This document shows positions 15,001 through 19,353 of a stretch of 64,000 nucleotides of DNA, one piece after another (position 1 is the stretch's first letter; the number at the start of each line of letters is the position of its first letter). The position numbers were made by a program, and so were the translations under genes. The stretch is from Protaetiibacter larvae. GTDB taxonomy: Bacteria; Actinomycetota; Actinomycetes; Actinomycetales; Microbacteriaceae. Location: the NCBI RefSeq assembly GCF_008365275.1, contig NZ_CP043504.1, positions 558,001 to 622,000 on the forward strand. Direction: 5' to 3'. The notes beneath the pieces are model-generated. The model did not search any database, was not told the DNA's origin, and worked only from the letters and a program-made list of their open reading frames with translations.

Positions 15001-16330
15001 CGCTTCCGCCGGTCACGTCGACGGCGAGGGTGTCGTGCCCGCCCGCGCCGCCGTCGACGCTCGCGATCGAGCCGCCGGCCGTGGCATCCACCCGGAAGGT
15101 GTCGTCCTCGTCGGCGGACCCGACGAGGTGGGCGAAGCCGCTGAAGGAGATCGGGACGGCGGCGGTGATGGTGCCGGCGCCCGGGCCCGTGATGGCCCAC
15201 TCGGCCGTGGTGCCGGCGTCGGCGCGACGGAGGGTGGCACCCGCGCCGTCGGCGCGCAGCGTCGTGACGCCCGTGTAGCTGAGGCTCGTCCCGCCGACCG
15301 TCACCTGACCCGCGGCGGAGGCGTGGGTCCAGTCGATGTCGGCGCCGGTGACGGTCAGTCCGCCCGTCCCGCCGCCGTCGACCGTGACCGGTCCGGCGAT
15401 CGCGGTGAGCACCCCGGCGCCGATCGTGATGGCGGGCGCCGCGAGCTGCAGAGCCGAGATCTCGGCGAGCGGCACGCGCTGCTCGGCGGAGCCGTCGGCG
15501 AAGGTCACGACGAGTTCGGCGCCGTCGATGCTCACCGCGATCGCGCCGGTCGACTGCACGTCGACGAGATGCGGTGCGGGCGGCTCGGGCTCCTCCTCGC
15601 CCTCCTCGCCCTCGTCTCCGTCCTCGCCCTCCTCGCCCTCCTCGCCCTCGGCGAAGAAGGTGAGGCCGCCGAACATCGAGAGCGAGTAGTCGGGCGGGGT
15701 CGCGCCGTCGTCGGTGCCGGGCTCATCGGTGCCGGGCTCGTCGGTGCCCGGCTCATCCGTCCCGGGCTCGTCGGTCCCGGGCTCATCGGTCCCGGGCTCA
15801 TCCGCGCCGGGCTCATCCGTGCCGGGCTGGCCGGTGTCGGGGACCTCGGTGTCGTCGCCCGTGGAGTCCGTCGAGCCGACGGTGGTCGGCCCGACCGTGC
15901 CGGGTCCGCAGACCAGGGTCCGGCTGGTGGAGCTCGAGCTCGACGAGGAGGAGTCGGATCCGGGCGACGCGTCGTCGCCGCCCGTCACCTGGAGCACGCA
16001 GTGGGAGGTGCCGTTCGGGTTGAGCGACGGCGCCGGCGTGGTGACGATCACGACCTGCCGGATGACGGTCGTCTCGGTGGTGGTCTCGGGCTGAACCGGC
16101 TGGACCGGCACGGGCGGCACGGGGGCGGGCGCGATCCCGGGCCCGACCGGACCGAGCGGCACGACGGGGACCGACACGGCCGGCGCGGGAACCGCCGGCG
16201 CCGGTGTGGCCGCCCGGGCAGGCGCCCCCGAGAGCGTGCCGGCGATGACGATGAGCGAGACGAGGCCGGCGAGCAGGGTGAACAGCGCGCGCCCGGAGGA
16301 CGCGCGCGGACCCGCGGCATCAACGCTCAT
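1..16330 (-). CDS. Giant secreted repeat protein, filamentous-adhesin-like (partial, 3' end outside window)
   Basis: The minus frame is open from an ATG at 16330 to the left edge, giving at least 5443 residues; I checked the frame at several distant points and found no shift. Residues 1-40 form a signal peptide (hydrophobic ALFTLLAGLVSLIVIAG, then APARA-AT). A Pro/Val-rich segment, a Ser-rich stretch, DEPGT pentapeptide repeats and a Glu-rich run follow. The rest is thousands of Ala/Gly/Thr/Val/Ser residues in short alternating strands such as AVGIGLGLTI and DVTLTA, as expected for a stacked beta-solenoid, organised into super-repeats of about 370-395 residues. It probably acts on the cell surface or outside the cell as an adhesin or matrix fibre; this is inferred from architecture only. 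No catalytic motif was seen. The anchor or C-terminal domain lies outside the window. Confidence 0.85.
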   Translation of the reverse strand, partial: MSVDAAGPRASSGRALFTLLAGLVSLIVIAGTLSGAPARAATPAPAVPAPAVSVPVVPLGPVGPGIAPAPVPPVPVQPVQPETTTETTVIRQVVIVTTPAPSLNPNGTSHCVLQVTGGDDASPGSDSSSSSSSSTSRTLVCGPGTVGPTTVGSTDSTGDDTEVPDTGQPGTDEPGADEPGTDEPGTDEPGTDEPGTDEPGTDEPGTDDGATPPDYSLSMFGGLTFFAEGEEGEEGEDGDEGEEGEEEPEPPAPHLVDVQSTGAIAVSIDGAELVVTFADGSAEQRVPLAEISALQLAAPAITIGAGVLTAIAGPVTVDGGGTGGLTVTGADIDWTHASAAGQVTVGGTSLSYTGVTTLRADGAGATLRRADAGTTAEWAITGPGAGTITAAVPISFSGFAHLVGSADEDDTFRVDATAGGSIASVDGGAGGHDTLAVDVTGGSVVSTPAGSSSGELAVGGAAIGYSGLEPLDVTGTPDEVTVTSTTADDELHISQDATTLVITVWSTHNSMETVTLVVPASLFEVLANASGVTVVLVSDLTLGGATLRIHAANIVLGDFTIDTTDTAGDGDIELLGGTADDAEATVTLTDTVLRGGNVRVAATATLAPAAAETVTASATATVLLTGATEIHASGDVTLSAAIDADVRAESLPGTGGTPDHDAALASATVTTSATTTVTGATVIDAVGALRAESVNDTRVDVVADASAADAGAAIGTADVTADALTTISSSAALSGASAAFTAETDARVTVSAVASSGGATGNDTTTPDAATDGGADTPAGGTITVAGAIANLQLAQSARSLVAPAGEIIAPGGVAVSATSRGGSTASADGSTVAAGSPGVGVAIAVNRSDITSEARVDGGTFRTGALSVEAVTAPTVAGDANDYGATAVSGASTGSGTATASVGVAGALALTIASITTTAVAGGALVLGDSAGTPDPVTDLALASRSATEVTASANPGTPGATETAGVGASVTFVSVDDTTSSELAAGATVAGLRDLDVTADSASAARSEALGGATGSGVTVAGATAITSSAVRTLSRLAAGPALAASGDVTIEAAQRAPVTTTARGAAASGDTAVGLALALAFVDHAVHATTERDVTAAGGIVIRVSGASGATTVAAASAGGAPEEGTPGQPSASESIEDGRGFAAANAPGTAVPAPGELPAPSAPAGTVSVAAAIALTFLTSIADATVSGVHLTASAVTLDAHHHDLADSTATGEPADRGPPAATIGAAIAITDAHVAITAEAGAGTTIDADALSLVAGVDPSTATGDPATAHRFAATSIAGAGSGGTLGLAGSLAITLVELTASASSSATVTGAATSLTASSSAESLSDATAAPGTGASDAGIGAAAAVTVVEHTVDASLTGELVDPASIAVGATTTDASSAHAGGAAAAGDVAVAPFAATTLATVSTTARLAGATPVSVDGAVSITAGQEATATASATAAATPAAVAAIGAGLALVIADHRVRAALERGVAVDGDLTLTASGTSTQEAEAQASSAGAPETAGTAGGGGTGVDAALAQQRDNASALGGGGSGPALPSAASSTGGIDVAAAVALVLGTATVEATLDAVVTVAGEVELTAEGSTTATADADGAAAAGGSGTIGAAVALADVTATTRAALAASAVLTAQALTLSSTGTAVLAAGSLSGASGGKISVAGSVALLFAELETIAELAGDVTLLGGSGDVAVTATGDTTASASATSADGASGTSVGVGAAAAIALVDDAVTAVVADDATLGDAHDLTLTADGTTRVDVTARMGAAGGGVALTPAVATARVEATTSTRLGSGTTLGLTGALALTATQDATVASTAGATAAAATAGVGLALGLSLVELSVTTALARDVAAASAVTLSATGLSTLDATASASSSGAPGAATGGGAGDGVDTAIAHERGYADGLGGGASSTATPAASTSQGGVSAAAAVSVVIAGVHTESIVEPGVSAIGGAAIRIAAAQQADSTSTADGAATAPAALGIGAAVALSAIDLVNRAVLPDGVTATGASLELAATVAAGGDDRSVITASASAGAGQGNVSVAGSVAIALIDAVTEARLDGSAVLSGALLIDAAAARDVTVTALPAADGVTGASVGIGASVAIGIVDELVTAAVANGAAAQAGAVTVRAGSHSTARAEARIGAASDSVAISPAVATTLHTVTTTARIGTGGTITAASVAIEATQTAETTAAATAGADAATAAVGIALGLAIGTHTVTASVARSLTATTGGIAITAAGVSRTTGTATASASGASSGGPSVDQQVEGERAHAAGLSPSGSTAPEAPSASTSSEENGGVVGAAAAVGVALSTATVTAVVLPGVTLTATAGTVRIAAAGEADATSAGTGSAFGGASVAIGAGVALTLAETTTLARLEAGATVAAQALELAATAPAGSELGASATAGAGGEVSVAGSVAIAIVDRTILAQLAGTATLTGSLGITAGSELDAAVRAIPAESGASATGAVGVGAAFALLILDESVLAELADSATVTGATDIALDAQATTAAATTATMGAGGGTLGLAPSVAVTLSTVSALARIGAGSALALTGTLSATATADATATATADAAATGGTAAIGIGLGLAIADHSARTVLARVIAASGAVAFAATTISTVSASGTASASGASDTGSDVDAQVKAQRDHADAVAVEEGAAASNAASETPSATTSDGPVSVAAAVGVAISRVTAETVVDAGVASLTSSGTVSLTTAVDADAASIANGSAVGGSVGIGAGVALTLAEVRNIARIPATVVIHANGLVLRATTATAPADGTSTATADAVAGAGGNVAFAGSVAIAIVDHQTTAELLGGVTLGGGALVIDATARLAIAISANPAIDGATGGAVGIGVAVALVVQDVATLARIGSGVAVTGAGDITLGATTTSAATATATIGAAGGIAVSPAVAIVLSNTATDAVIGTGSLELAGDLALSATQDAAATTSAGATAVSSGSAAVGLALGLTIANHRATATLLRDVDADGAVSLSATSVSNASATGTASAGGAPDDSEPETPGGPNGVDKKVAEQRGFADGVAGDRGLGTSGGAVAPEAKTSDTSGGGSGTVAVAAAVGVVLSTVTAETVIGPLVALIRAGGVVRLTTSAAADAASTADGSASNGGPLAVGAGVALTLSTLRNIATVPGTVTIRSTGLEVSATVAPDGGDDASTVSATSSSGSAGKVSVAGSLALAIIDHETRADVVGTPELGGGDLTITAGSALVAAISALPVGAGSTSTGSLGVGVSFALAIVEDRTVAELADGVIVSNTRDVTVEATAAAATEVVATMGASGGGVTVTPSIAIVLSNASAAARVGTGVLDITGSLRIAAELDASAAAEAGAEATDASTAAVGIALGLTLATHDAIATLARNVTALGGVELAATAISAASASGTASAAGSPAEEAGDSTDGDGDGATGVDEQVGAQREHADGVAADRGLAGSGNQTAPQSETSSGSIAVAAAVGVVISTVAAATRITPAVTTIVAGTEVRLATAANADAASKADGSATDGGTAAIGAGVAVTASRVTNEAIVPADLLIVAHDLTVSATVAAKGTDTAATVSADAASGAAGGVSFGGSVAIVLLDQDTTAAIRGTVVLSGGDATLTAASSVDATANALPVGAGASGGSVGIGVSFALILLDDQVTALVGDEVSITGARDLVLDASARTTAATVAKMGAEASGSSGSGSSGGVAVVPAVAVTLSNQVTTARVGLAAAGVLHVTRDLVLRAAQHATASSLGGAVATGGQAAVGIALGLTIAPHGATATLARNADADGDVRLAATSISSASASGAASASGARDPGDTTEDGDHNTGLDKSIAAERGHADSTAQSNGVKKSGTTAAPKAETSGGSIAVAAAVGVVISTVTVEAGVTTDVTELHAGHTVELASAANADAHSAADGSATEGGSAAVGAGVALTLSTVTNRAVIPAWLTVDAENLTLAATVAVDGTDHTASLGAAATAGAGGGVGVAGSVAIVILDQDTRAVVEGTVRLTGGDLTATAASDLAVTVTALPAEGGVAGESVGVGVAFGLALVTDDVLALIADGVSVTGARDITLDAAAHTVASVEARMGAKASTGVAVTPAIAIILSNITTEARIGTAVVGAGGILLPLEASGSVTVRAAQDASATSTGAAKATAGGSAAVGVGLGLTIVNHGALAELKRELDVDGDVTLGAASRSVAEANGGASAGGAPEETTADTTPDTVGNSGVDKQVADQRGYADTVSTRNGGTGSGTGKSPSAATSDGTVSVAAAVGVVISTVIAEARITTAVTRITAGGTVTLAASTNTDAASTADATATQGTTAAIGAAVALTISNVTNRALVPVWLTITAHALVVSATVTVVGTDDTSTVSASSASGAAGKVAIAGSVAIAIVNQESYAGLEGTVELDGGDATITAASALRSTVKAFPVGFGAVSAGGSVGVGVSFALNLVLDETTAAIEPDALLTGAGDLTMRATARVDASTEAKMGASVTSGTAAVAPAISVTSSDVKTTVRIGSLADENLIEIAGDLSAVASQRASTITKATAAATGGSTASVGVSLALTLADHAVLARTDRNITAGGGIEFGALGSSHSEAAAEASASGAKSQTANDAETGSDTRSSQGTVDDKLQNQRTFAGNTSTANGGKGVRNSSANASPQSSDGKVTVAAAIALIVADVSAIAELPDELSLTAGGAVVLRASQNADAISSADGTAVHASSAGIGAGVALSLLNLVNRAGLGANTTIDANGFTASATMTDVDGDRVHTVSSTAEAGAGSADISIAGAFALNIVTTQTQALIPASAVVAAGTGDVVLRAENLRADTASATADAALAKGGTVGVGAAIAINPVLDNVTRAEIEDGTVISGGHDLTVEAISADTVVTRVKAGSAGSRAAVSPAVAIAIVQHTTIARVGTSPDAWNLTGAILIRAAHDGSNTVTGDARAAGSGVAVGAVIAINVVDIETTAQTLRSLGAGGSVTLAAHTVTSAFAEAEASAEGKSMPGTGDDDNADKQAQSQVDNTPATQGKGITLPSSSTQVNNGNSQASAQGGQGGNGVGVGASVTVNWVTIDTGAEIPADLVITAGGGVGVLAENGVDATAKAIGTSLKPSSTNIGVGIALNYVDVLDRGTIGDRVVIHAGGDVTVTAITPAGARNEFTAWGISAAGGTSQPSVAGSVAVQVLLLDNEATIGAGVAIDTTGGVLLSASNPMGLQSIAAAGGLSLGGAAVGAAIVVNVLELSTIARIGSTFAAPVVIDAGGAIALTATSGIVALAVDLPDAPIAIPDVTAVAIAGAAGTGSASVGGSIIVDVVDITTRAELGDAASINQTLGAQTGQSLSLTAHDETEFFELAGALSLTTGSAGIGFAIVVNVFDKDVRATIGDGVHAAVGGSVLVSAIARESFTALTAGAAATPGSAGIAGSFVILVINQGADSGTRALIGGGAAAPTTVEADGDFTIRAQDDVVDSLLFAGGVAAGGTAGVGVASIVLVRTGKVD
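2571..12935 (-). repeat. Long-period super-repeats of the giant protein
   Basis: Each repeat carries a hydrophilic, helix-like linker of the pattern VDxxxxxQRxxAD, flanked by low-complexity Gly/Ser/Glu stretches. On the plus strand these linkers begin near 2571, 3752, 4936, 6120, 7301, 8440, 9551, 10649 and 11750, with a degenerate one near 12890. Spacings are about 1181, 1184, 1184, 1181, 1139, 1111, 1098, 1101 and 1140 bp, so the unit shortens toward the N terminus. Each linker is followed by a VAAAVGVVIS-type segment that restarts the strand pattern. The copies are diverged rather than identical, which suggests old duplications. Confidence 0.8.
15713..15832 (-). repeat. 15-bp tandem repeat encoding DEPGT units
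   Basis: Eight 15-bp units run from 15713 to 15832, encoding tandem pentapeptides of the DEPGT type about 165-210 residues from the start of the giant protein. An acidic run rich in Glu and Gly (about 15585-15657) follows in the protein. The unit is a multiple of three, so copy-number change alters stalk length without shifting the frame. It is probably an extended hinge between the exported N terminus and the solenoid. Confidence 0.85.
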
Positions 16331-16536
16331 CTGCTGCGCACGGACGGATCGGGGTACATGGGTGGGGTGGGGAGGTACACACGCCCGTGCGGTCTCACCC
16401 TAGCGAGTTCCGCTCACCCCCCGATGACCCCCTAACGGGGGACAATTGCGGGGTACAGCACTCCCGTTGGCTCGGAGGACGGTGTAGAAAGACGGCAGGG
16501 GCGGCTCGCCGGGAGCGTGCCCTGGAGAGGAACACC
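16331..16536. promoter_or_regulatory. Divergent upstream region of the giant gene and the SHOCT gene
   Basis: This 206-bp spacer holds the promoters of two divergent genes. On the minus strand TAGGGT lies about 70 bases before the giant gene's ATG, and no clear Shine-Dalgarno sequence precedes that ATG. A small hairpin with 5-bp arms CCCCC/GGGGG and loop TAAC lies at 16428-16441. On the plus strand GGAGAGG at 16524-16530 is the ribosome binding site of the SHOCT gene. Exact promoter positions are not resolved. Confidence 0.45.
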
Positions 16537-16923
16537 GTGGACTTCTGGAACAACGTGTGGAACGTGATCTGGCTGCTGTTCTGGGGTTTCGCCCTCATCG
16601 CCTACCTGTTCGCGATCTTCTCGATCATCGGAGACCTGTTCCGCGACGACAAGCTCAACGGCTGGTGGAAGGCGCTGTGGGTCATCTTCCTGATCTTCTT
16701 CCCCTTCCTCACCGCGCTCGTGTACCTCATCGCGCGGGGGCGGGGAATGGCGGAGCGCAGCGCCCGGAGCGTCCAGGCCTCCCAGCGCGCGGCGGACGAC
16801 TACATCCGCAGCGTCGCCGGCGGCAGCCCCGCCGACGAGATCGCGAAGGCGAAGTCGCTGCTCGACTCCGGTGCGATCAACGCGGCCGAGTTCGAGGCGC
16901 TCAAGGCCAAGATCCTGGCGTAG
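16537..16923 (+). CDS. Small membrane protein with SHOCT domain
   Basis: The protein has 128 residues. The GTG at 16537 was chosen because GGAGAGG lies 6 bases upstream and because an upstream ATG would add a basic, low-quality extension. Two hydrophobic segments (about 7-29 and 44-65) resemble the PLDc_N-type two-helix membrane domain. The C terminus, with ADEIAKAKSLLDSGAINAAE, is a SHOCT domain, a short helical motif found at the ends of many bacterial proteins and thought to mediate oligomerisation. No enzymatic residues are visible. The next 150 bases in the same frame are transposase debris, so the gene borders a recombined region. Function unknown; domain assignment confident. Confidence 0.85.
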   Translation: MDFWNNVWNVIWLLFWGFALIAYLFAIFSIIGDLFRDDKLNGWWKALWVIFLIFFPFLTALVYLIARGRGMAERSARSVQASQRAADDYIRSVAGGSPADEIAKAKSLLDSGAINAAEFEALKAKILA

Positions 16924-17103
16924 CGCCAACGACTGCGGCTTGCCCGGAAGGTCGTCGAGGAGGGTTGGTCGTCGCGGCCGGTGGTGAAGCGGATCGTCCA
17001 CCGTCGGATCAAGAAGCGCCTCGGCCCGGTGCAGATCGCCGGGCGGCTCGGCGTGACGAGCACGAGACACCGGGCGCGCTCGTGTGCGAGCGCCGCAACC
17101 AGT
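16924..17103 (+). pseudogene. IS481-family transposase remnant (5' fragment)
   Basis: Directly after the SHOCT stop codon, in the same frame, the sequence encodes RLRLARKVVEEGW and then PVVKRIVHRRIKKRLGPVQI. IS481 transposases normally have these two blocks about 50 residues apart (helix-turn-helix start, then the linker before the DDE domain), so an internal segment is missing. Beyond about 17060 the homology continues only in another frame (ALVCERRNQ against the usual HAVLVRC). The DDE catalytic domain is absent. The family call is from recognised motifs and was not searched. A further open fragment, 17106-17216, ends in VAEYARSHGFER and I do not recognise it. Confidence 0.6.
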
Positions 17104-17264
17104 GAGGTGCGGTCGCGAGTGGCAAGAGCCAGGGCCTGTTGCCGGGCGTCACGCCGAAGGATGAGGCTGTGTCGAAGGTCGCGGAGTATGCGCGGAGCCA
17201 TGGCTTCGAGCGATGATCAGCTCGATGCCCGTCGATGACGGGTGTGCGCCGGACTCGGGCCGCG

Positions 17265-18686
17265 TCAAACGTTGGTCAGGTCGATGTCCGGGGCCTCGTC
17301 GTTGACCTTGACGTCGTACTGCCCACCCGCCGGTGTTCCTTTCGGAACGCGCCCCTGTTTGGGTACCGCAGTCTTGGCCGGACTCGTGATGATGGTCGGA
17401 GGCTTCTCGATCCAGCCTCGCAGCTCACCCCAGTCTCGGACGGCGTGCGCGATTTCGTGCGCTGAGGTGCGCACCTCGCCCGTGAGTTCGTCGGCTGCCG
17501 CCGTGTAGGCGTCGGCCGTGCCGGTCAGAATCCGGTCGATGCGTTCTTCGGCCTCGGCAGCGGGGATGCTGAACCGACGGGCGGTGGCGATCAGGTGCTT
17601 TCGGCCGATCGCGGTGAAGCGATCCTCTCCGTCGACTCTCATCGGTGCGAGCAGTGGACCGCTCTTCGTGAGTCGCTTCTCATAGGGGAGTGCAGAGGCC
17701 ATGTCGTAGAGCGGGGCGAGTTGCTGCCCTTCGGCGTTCAGCATGAGCGCGAAGTTCTTCGCGTGCGCGTCGGTCCCGGCGATGGCGACGTTGAAGACGA
17801 CGGCATCGAACATGGCGCGCCGGCTGTTTCCGCGGTCCCCCAGCGATGTGTTCGAGAGCAGGTCCGCGATCTGCGCGAGCCCGGGCCCGCCGTCCTTCTG
17901 GTACTTCTTGTCGGGCAACACCGACAGCGCTTGACACATGTCTTCCTGGTGCAGTCGATGAAGCACTTCTCCTTCGAGAGCTCGGTCGAATCGTGTACTG
18001 ACGAGCACGGCACCGGCCTCGCCGGCGTCGATCAGCTCCGTCTGCGCGGCCGACATGCCGAGCGCTTGCGCGGCGCGCTGACTGAGGTACTCGTTGATTT
18101 CGTGGTTCGAGAAACCTCGGATGCCCGGCTTCAGGATGTGCGTCGTCGGAGTCGAGTCCTGAGGCACTCCCCAAGCCCCATCGCTGGTCTTGGTGAGCGC
18201 GACCTTGCTTTGGGCGCCGGCCAGACTCCACCGGCCGCCGTACGCGCCCGGGTCCCAGTCCTCGTCGTGATTCGCGAGTGAGATCATCATCTTCTCGAAC
18301 TCGCTCCCGGTGAGCGTGGCAATGTTCACGTTTCGCGGCCCTGCATCGCTCGCGGTAGCGCCCGGCGGCAGGAGCTGAACTGCGCCAGCGGCGTCTCGTC
18401 CGACGGCGCGCAGTAGCGCCATCGGGTTGGTCGCCGAGACGTGGTTTTCACGGGCGATGCGCGCGAGGGCGCCTGAGCTGTCTGGTAGGAGGCCCCAGAG
18501 AAACGCCTTCGCCGGTTTCGCCCTGTGCTCGGTCGCAGCGAGCGGCATCGACATCGACACCGGGTACGCGCGCGGATTGGCGCGCCAGCTCGCATCGTAG
18601 ACAAACCCGATGTTGCCGGCGGCGTTCTGCCAGAACGTGCCGGCGGGGACGCCGTCGAGGTAGAGGACGAGTTCGGTACCGGTCAT
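17265..18686 (-). CDS. hipA: HipA-type serine/threonine kinase toxin
   Basis: The protein has 473 residues. It has the HipA layout: an N-terminal subdomain with the ATEHRAK segment (51-57), a central GRWSLAGAQSK segment (151-161), the nucleotide-site lysine in HILKPG (183-188), the catalytic loop TDAHAKNFAL (305-314, Asp306) and the metal-binding LYDMAS (326-331, Asp328). Known HipA kinases phosphorylate glutamyl-tRNA synthetase or other targets and slow growth; the target here is unknown. The ATG at 18686 overlaps the hipB stop as ATGA, so the pair is translationally coupled. The C terminus is extended and ends with PKGTPAGGQY followed by an acidic tail. All key residues are present, so it is probably active. 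Confidence 0.9.
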   Translation of the reverse strand: MTGTELVLYLDGVPAGTFWQNAAGNIGFVYDASWRANPRAYPVSMSMPLAATEHRAKPAKAFLWGLLPDSSGALARIARENHVSATNPMALLRAVGRDAAGAVQLLPPGATASDAGPRNVNIATLTGSEFEKMMISLANHDEDWDPGAYGGRWSLAGAQSKVALTKTSDGAWGVPQDSTPTTHILKPGIRGFSNHEINEYLSQRAAQALGMSAAQTELIDAGEAGAVLVSTRFDRALEGEVLHRLHQEDMCQALSVLPDKKYQKDGGPGLAQIADLLSNTSLGDRGNSRRAMFDAVVFNVAIAGTDAHAKNFALMLNAEGQQLAPLYDMASALPYEKRLTKSGPLLAPMRVDGEDRFTAIGRKHLIATARRFSIPAAEAEERIDRILTGTADAYTAAADELTGEVRTSAHEIAHAVRDWGELRGWIEKPPTIITSPAKTAVPKQGRVPKGTPAGGQYDVKVNDEAPDIDLTNV

Positions 18687-18922
18687 CGGTTCACCGGCTC
18701 GCGGAGGGGCTGCGGGGTGAGGCCGTAGCCGAGAGCGGCCAGTACGTCGAACACGCGGAACAGCTCGGCGCGGACCGCCCCGGCCTCGAACCTGATGAGC
18801 CATGCCCGGCTGACCCCGGCCGCGAGCGCGACCTCGGACTGGGTCTTGTTCTGGGCTTCGCGCGCGAGCCTCGCCCACACTGCGAGCTCTTTCGCGTTGG
18901 TCAGCGTGTTCGCCGCGTTCAT
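18683..18922 (-). CDS. hipB: HipB-like XRE-family antitoxin
   Basis: The protein has 79 residues. A helix-turn-helix of the Cro/CI type spans about 11-65 (KTQSEVALAAGVSRAWLIRF). It should bind HipA and repress the operon from sites just upstream. The start ATG at 18922 gives a normal antitoxin length, and the stop overlaps the hipA start by four bases. The C-terminal tail TPQPLREPVNR is short. The region looks visibly less GC-rich than the flanking core genes, and debris of an IS and of a second hipA surrounds it, both consistent with transfer. Confidence 0.85.
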   Translation of the reverse strand: MNAANTLTNAKELAVWARLAREAQNKTQSEVALAAGVSRAWLIRFEAGAVRAELFRVFDVLAALGYGLTPQPLREPVNR

Positions 18923-18946
18923 CGAGCCTCCGGTTCATGAGCGTGT

Positions 18947-19013
18947 AATGGAACCGTGCCATTGCACGATGTCATAGTACCGCGACATTCGTCGATGTCA
19001 CAGTACCGTGTCC
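18947..19013. promoter_or_regulatory. Candidate HipB operator array upstream of hipBA
   Basis: Three related symmetric sites precede hipB. One is AATGG-N7-CCATT at 18947-18963. The second is ATGTC-N10-GACAT at 18969-18988. A near copy of the second, with the core GATGTCACAGTACCG, begins 26 bp further on (18993-19013). HipB-type repressors bind several spaced palindromes in their own promoter, so this layout fits autoregulation. Assignment is by position and symmetry only. Confidence 0.5.
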
Positions 19014-19130
19014 TGCGATAGATGTGCGCGGCACCACCAGTGAAACTTCGACAAGCCAGTCGGGGCCGTGCGACACACGCGATCGAGTGCCGAACCACGA
19101 CACGTCGAGACCTGGCCCACGTCAGGCGTC

Positions 19131-19293
19131 AGTCGCATCGACGTCGGGCCTTGTCGTTGACGTTGAACCCGGAATGGCCGCCCCCGGTCTCGTCACGTGC
19201 TCGGTGGCAGCGAGCGGCATCGAGACCGGGTACGCGCTTGGATTGCCGCGCCGGCTCGGGTCGTGGACGAACCCGATAGTGCGTGCGGCACGC
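19131..19293 (-). pseudogene. Deleted second hipA copy
   Basis: On the minus strand about 19199-19293 encodes TIGFVHDPSRRGNPSAYPVS and then MPLAATEH, matching residues 25-54 of the intact HipA (NIGFVYDASWRANPRAYPVS). About 19131-19175 matches the extreme C terminus, with GGHSGFNVNDKA against GGQYDVKVNDEA, but in a shifted frame. Some 400 central residues, including the whole kinase core, are gone. The matches show a diverged paralogue rather than a recent copy. The stretch 19022-19130 holds nothing I can identify. Confidence 0.7.
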
Positions 19294-19353
19294 TTACAGC
19301 GTCACGCACCCGCCCATCAGCCGCATCCCAAACAACCTGCCTGGGCACGACGC

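Noticed and set aside
9-16435. Very long open frames on the plus strand over 1-16.4 kb (for example one of about 3700 codons), plus several hundred-codon minus-strand frames in the other phases
   Set aside because: They lie opposite or out of phase with the giant minus-strand gene. Their products are rich in Arg, Gly and Asp or in Ser and Pro from GC-rich repeats, and have no domain logic or ribosome binding sites.
19022-19279. Plus-strand frame of 85 codons beside the hipA remnant
   Set aside because: It has no start signal and covers the antisense of the pseudogene; composition is not protein-like.
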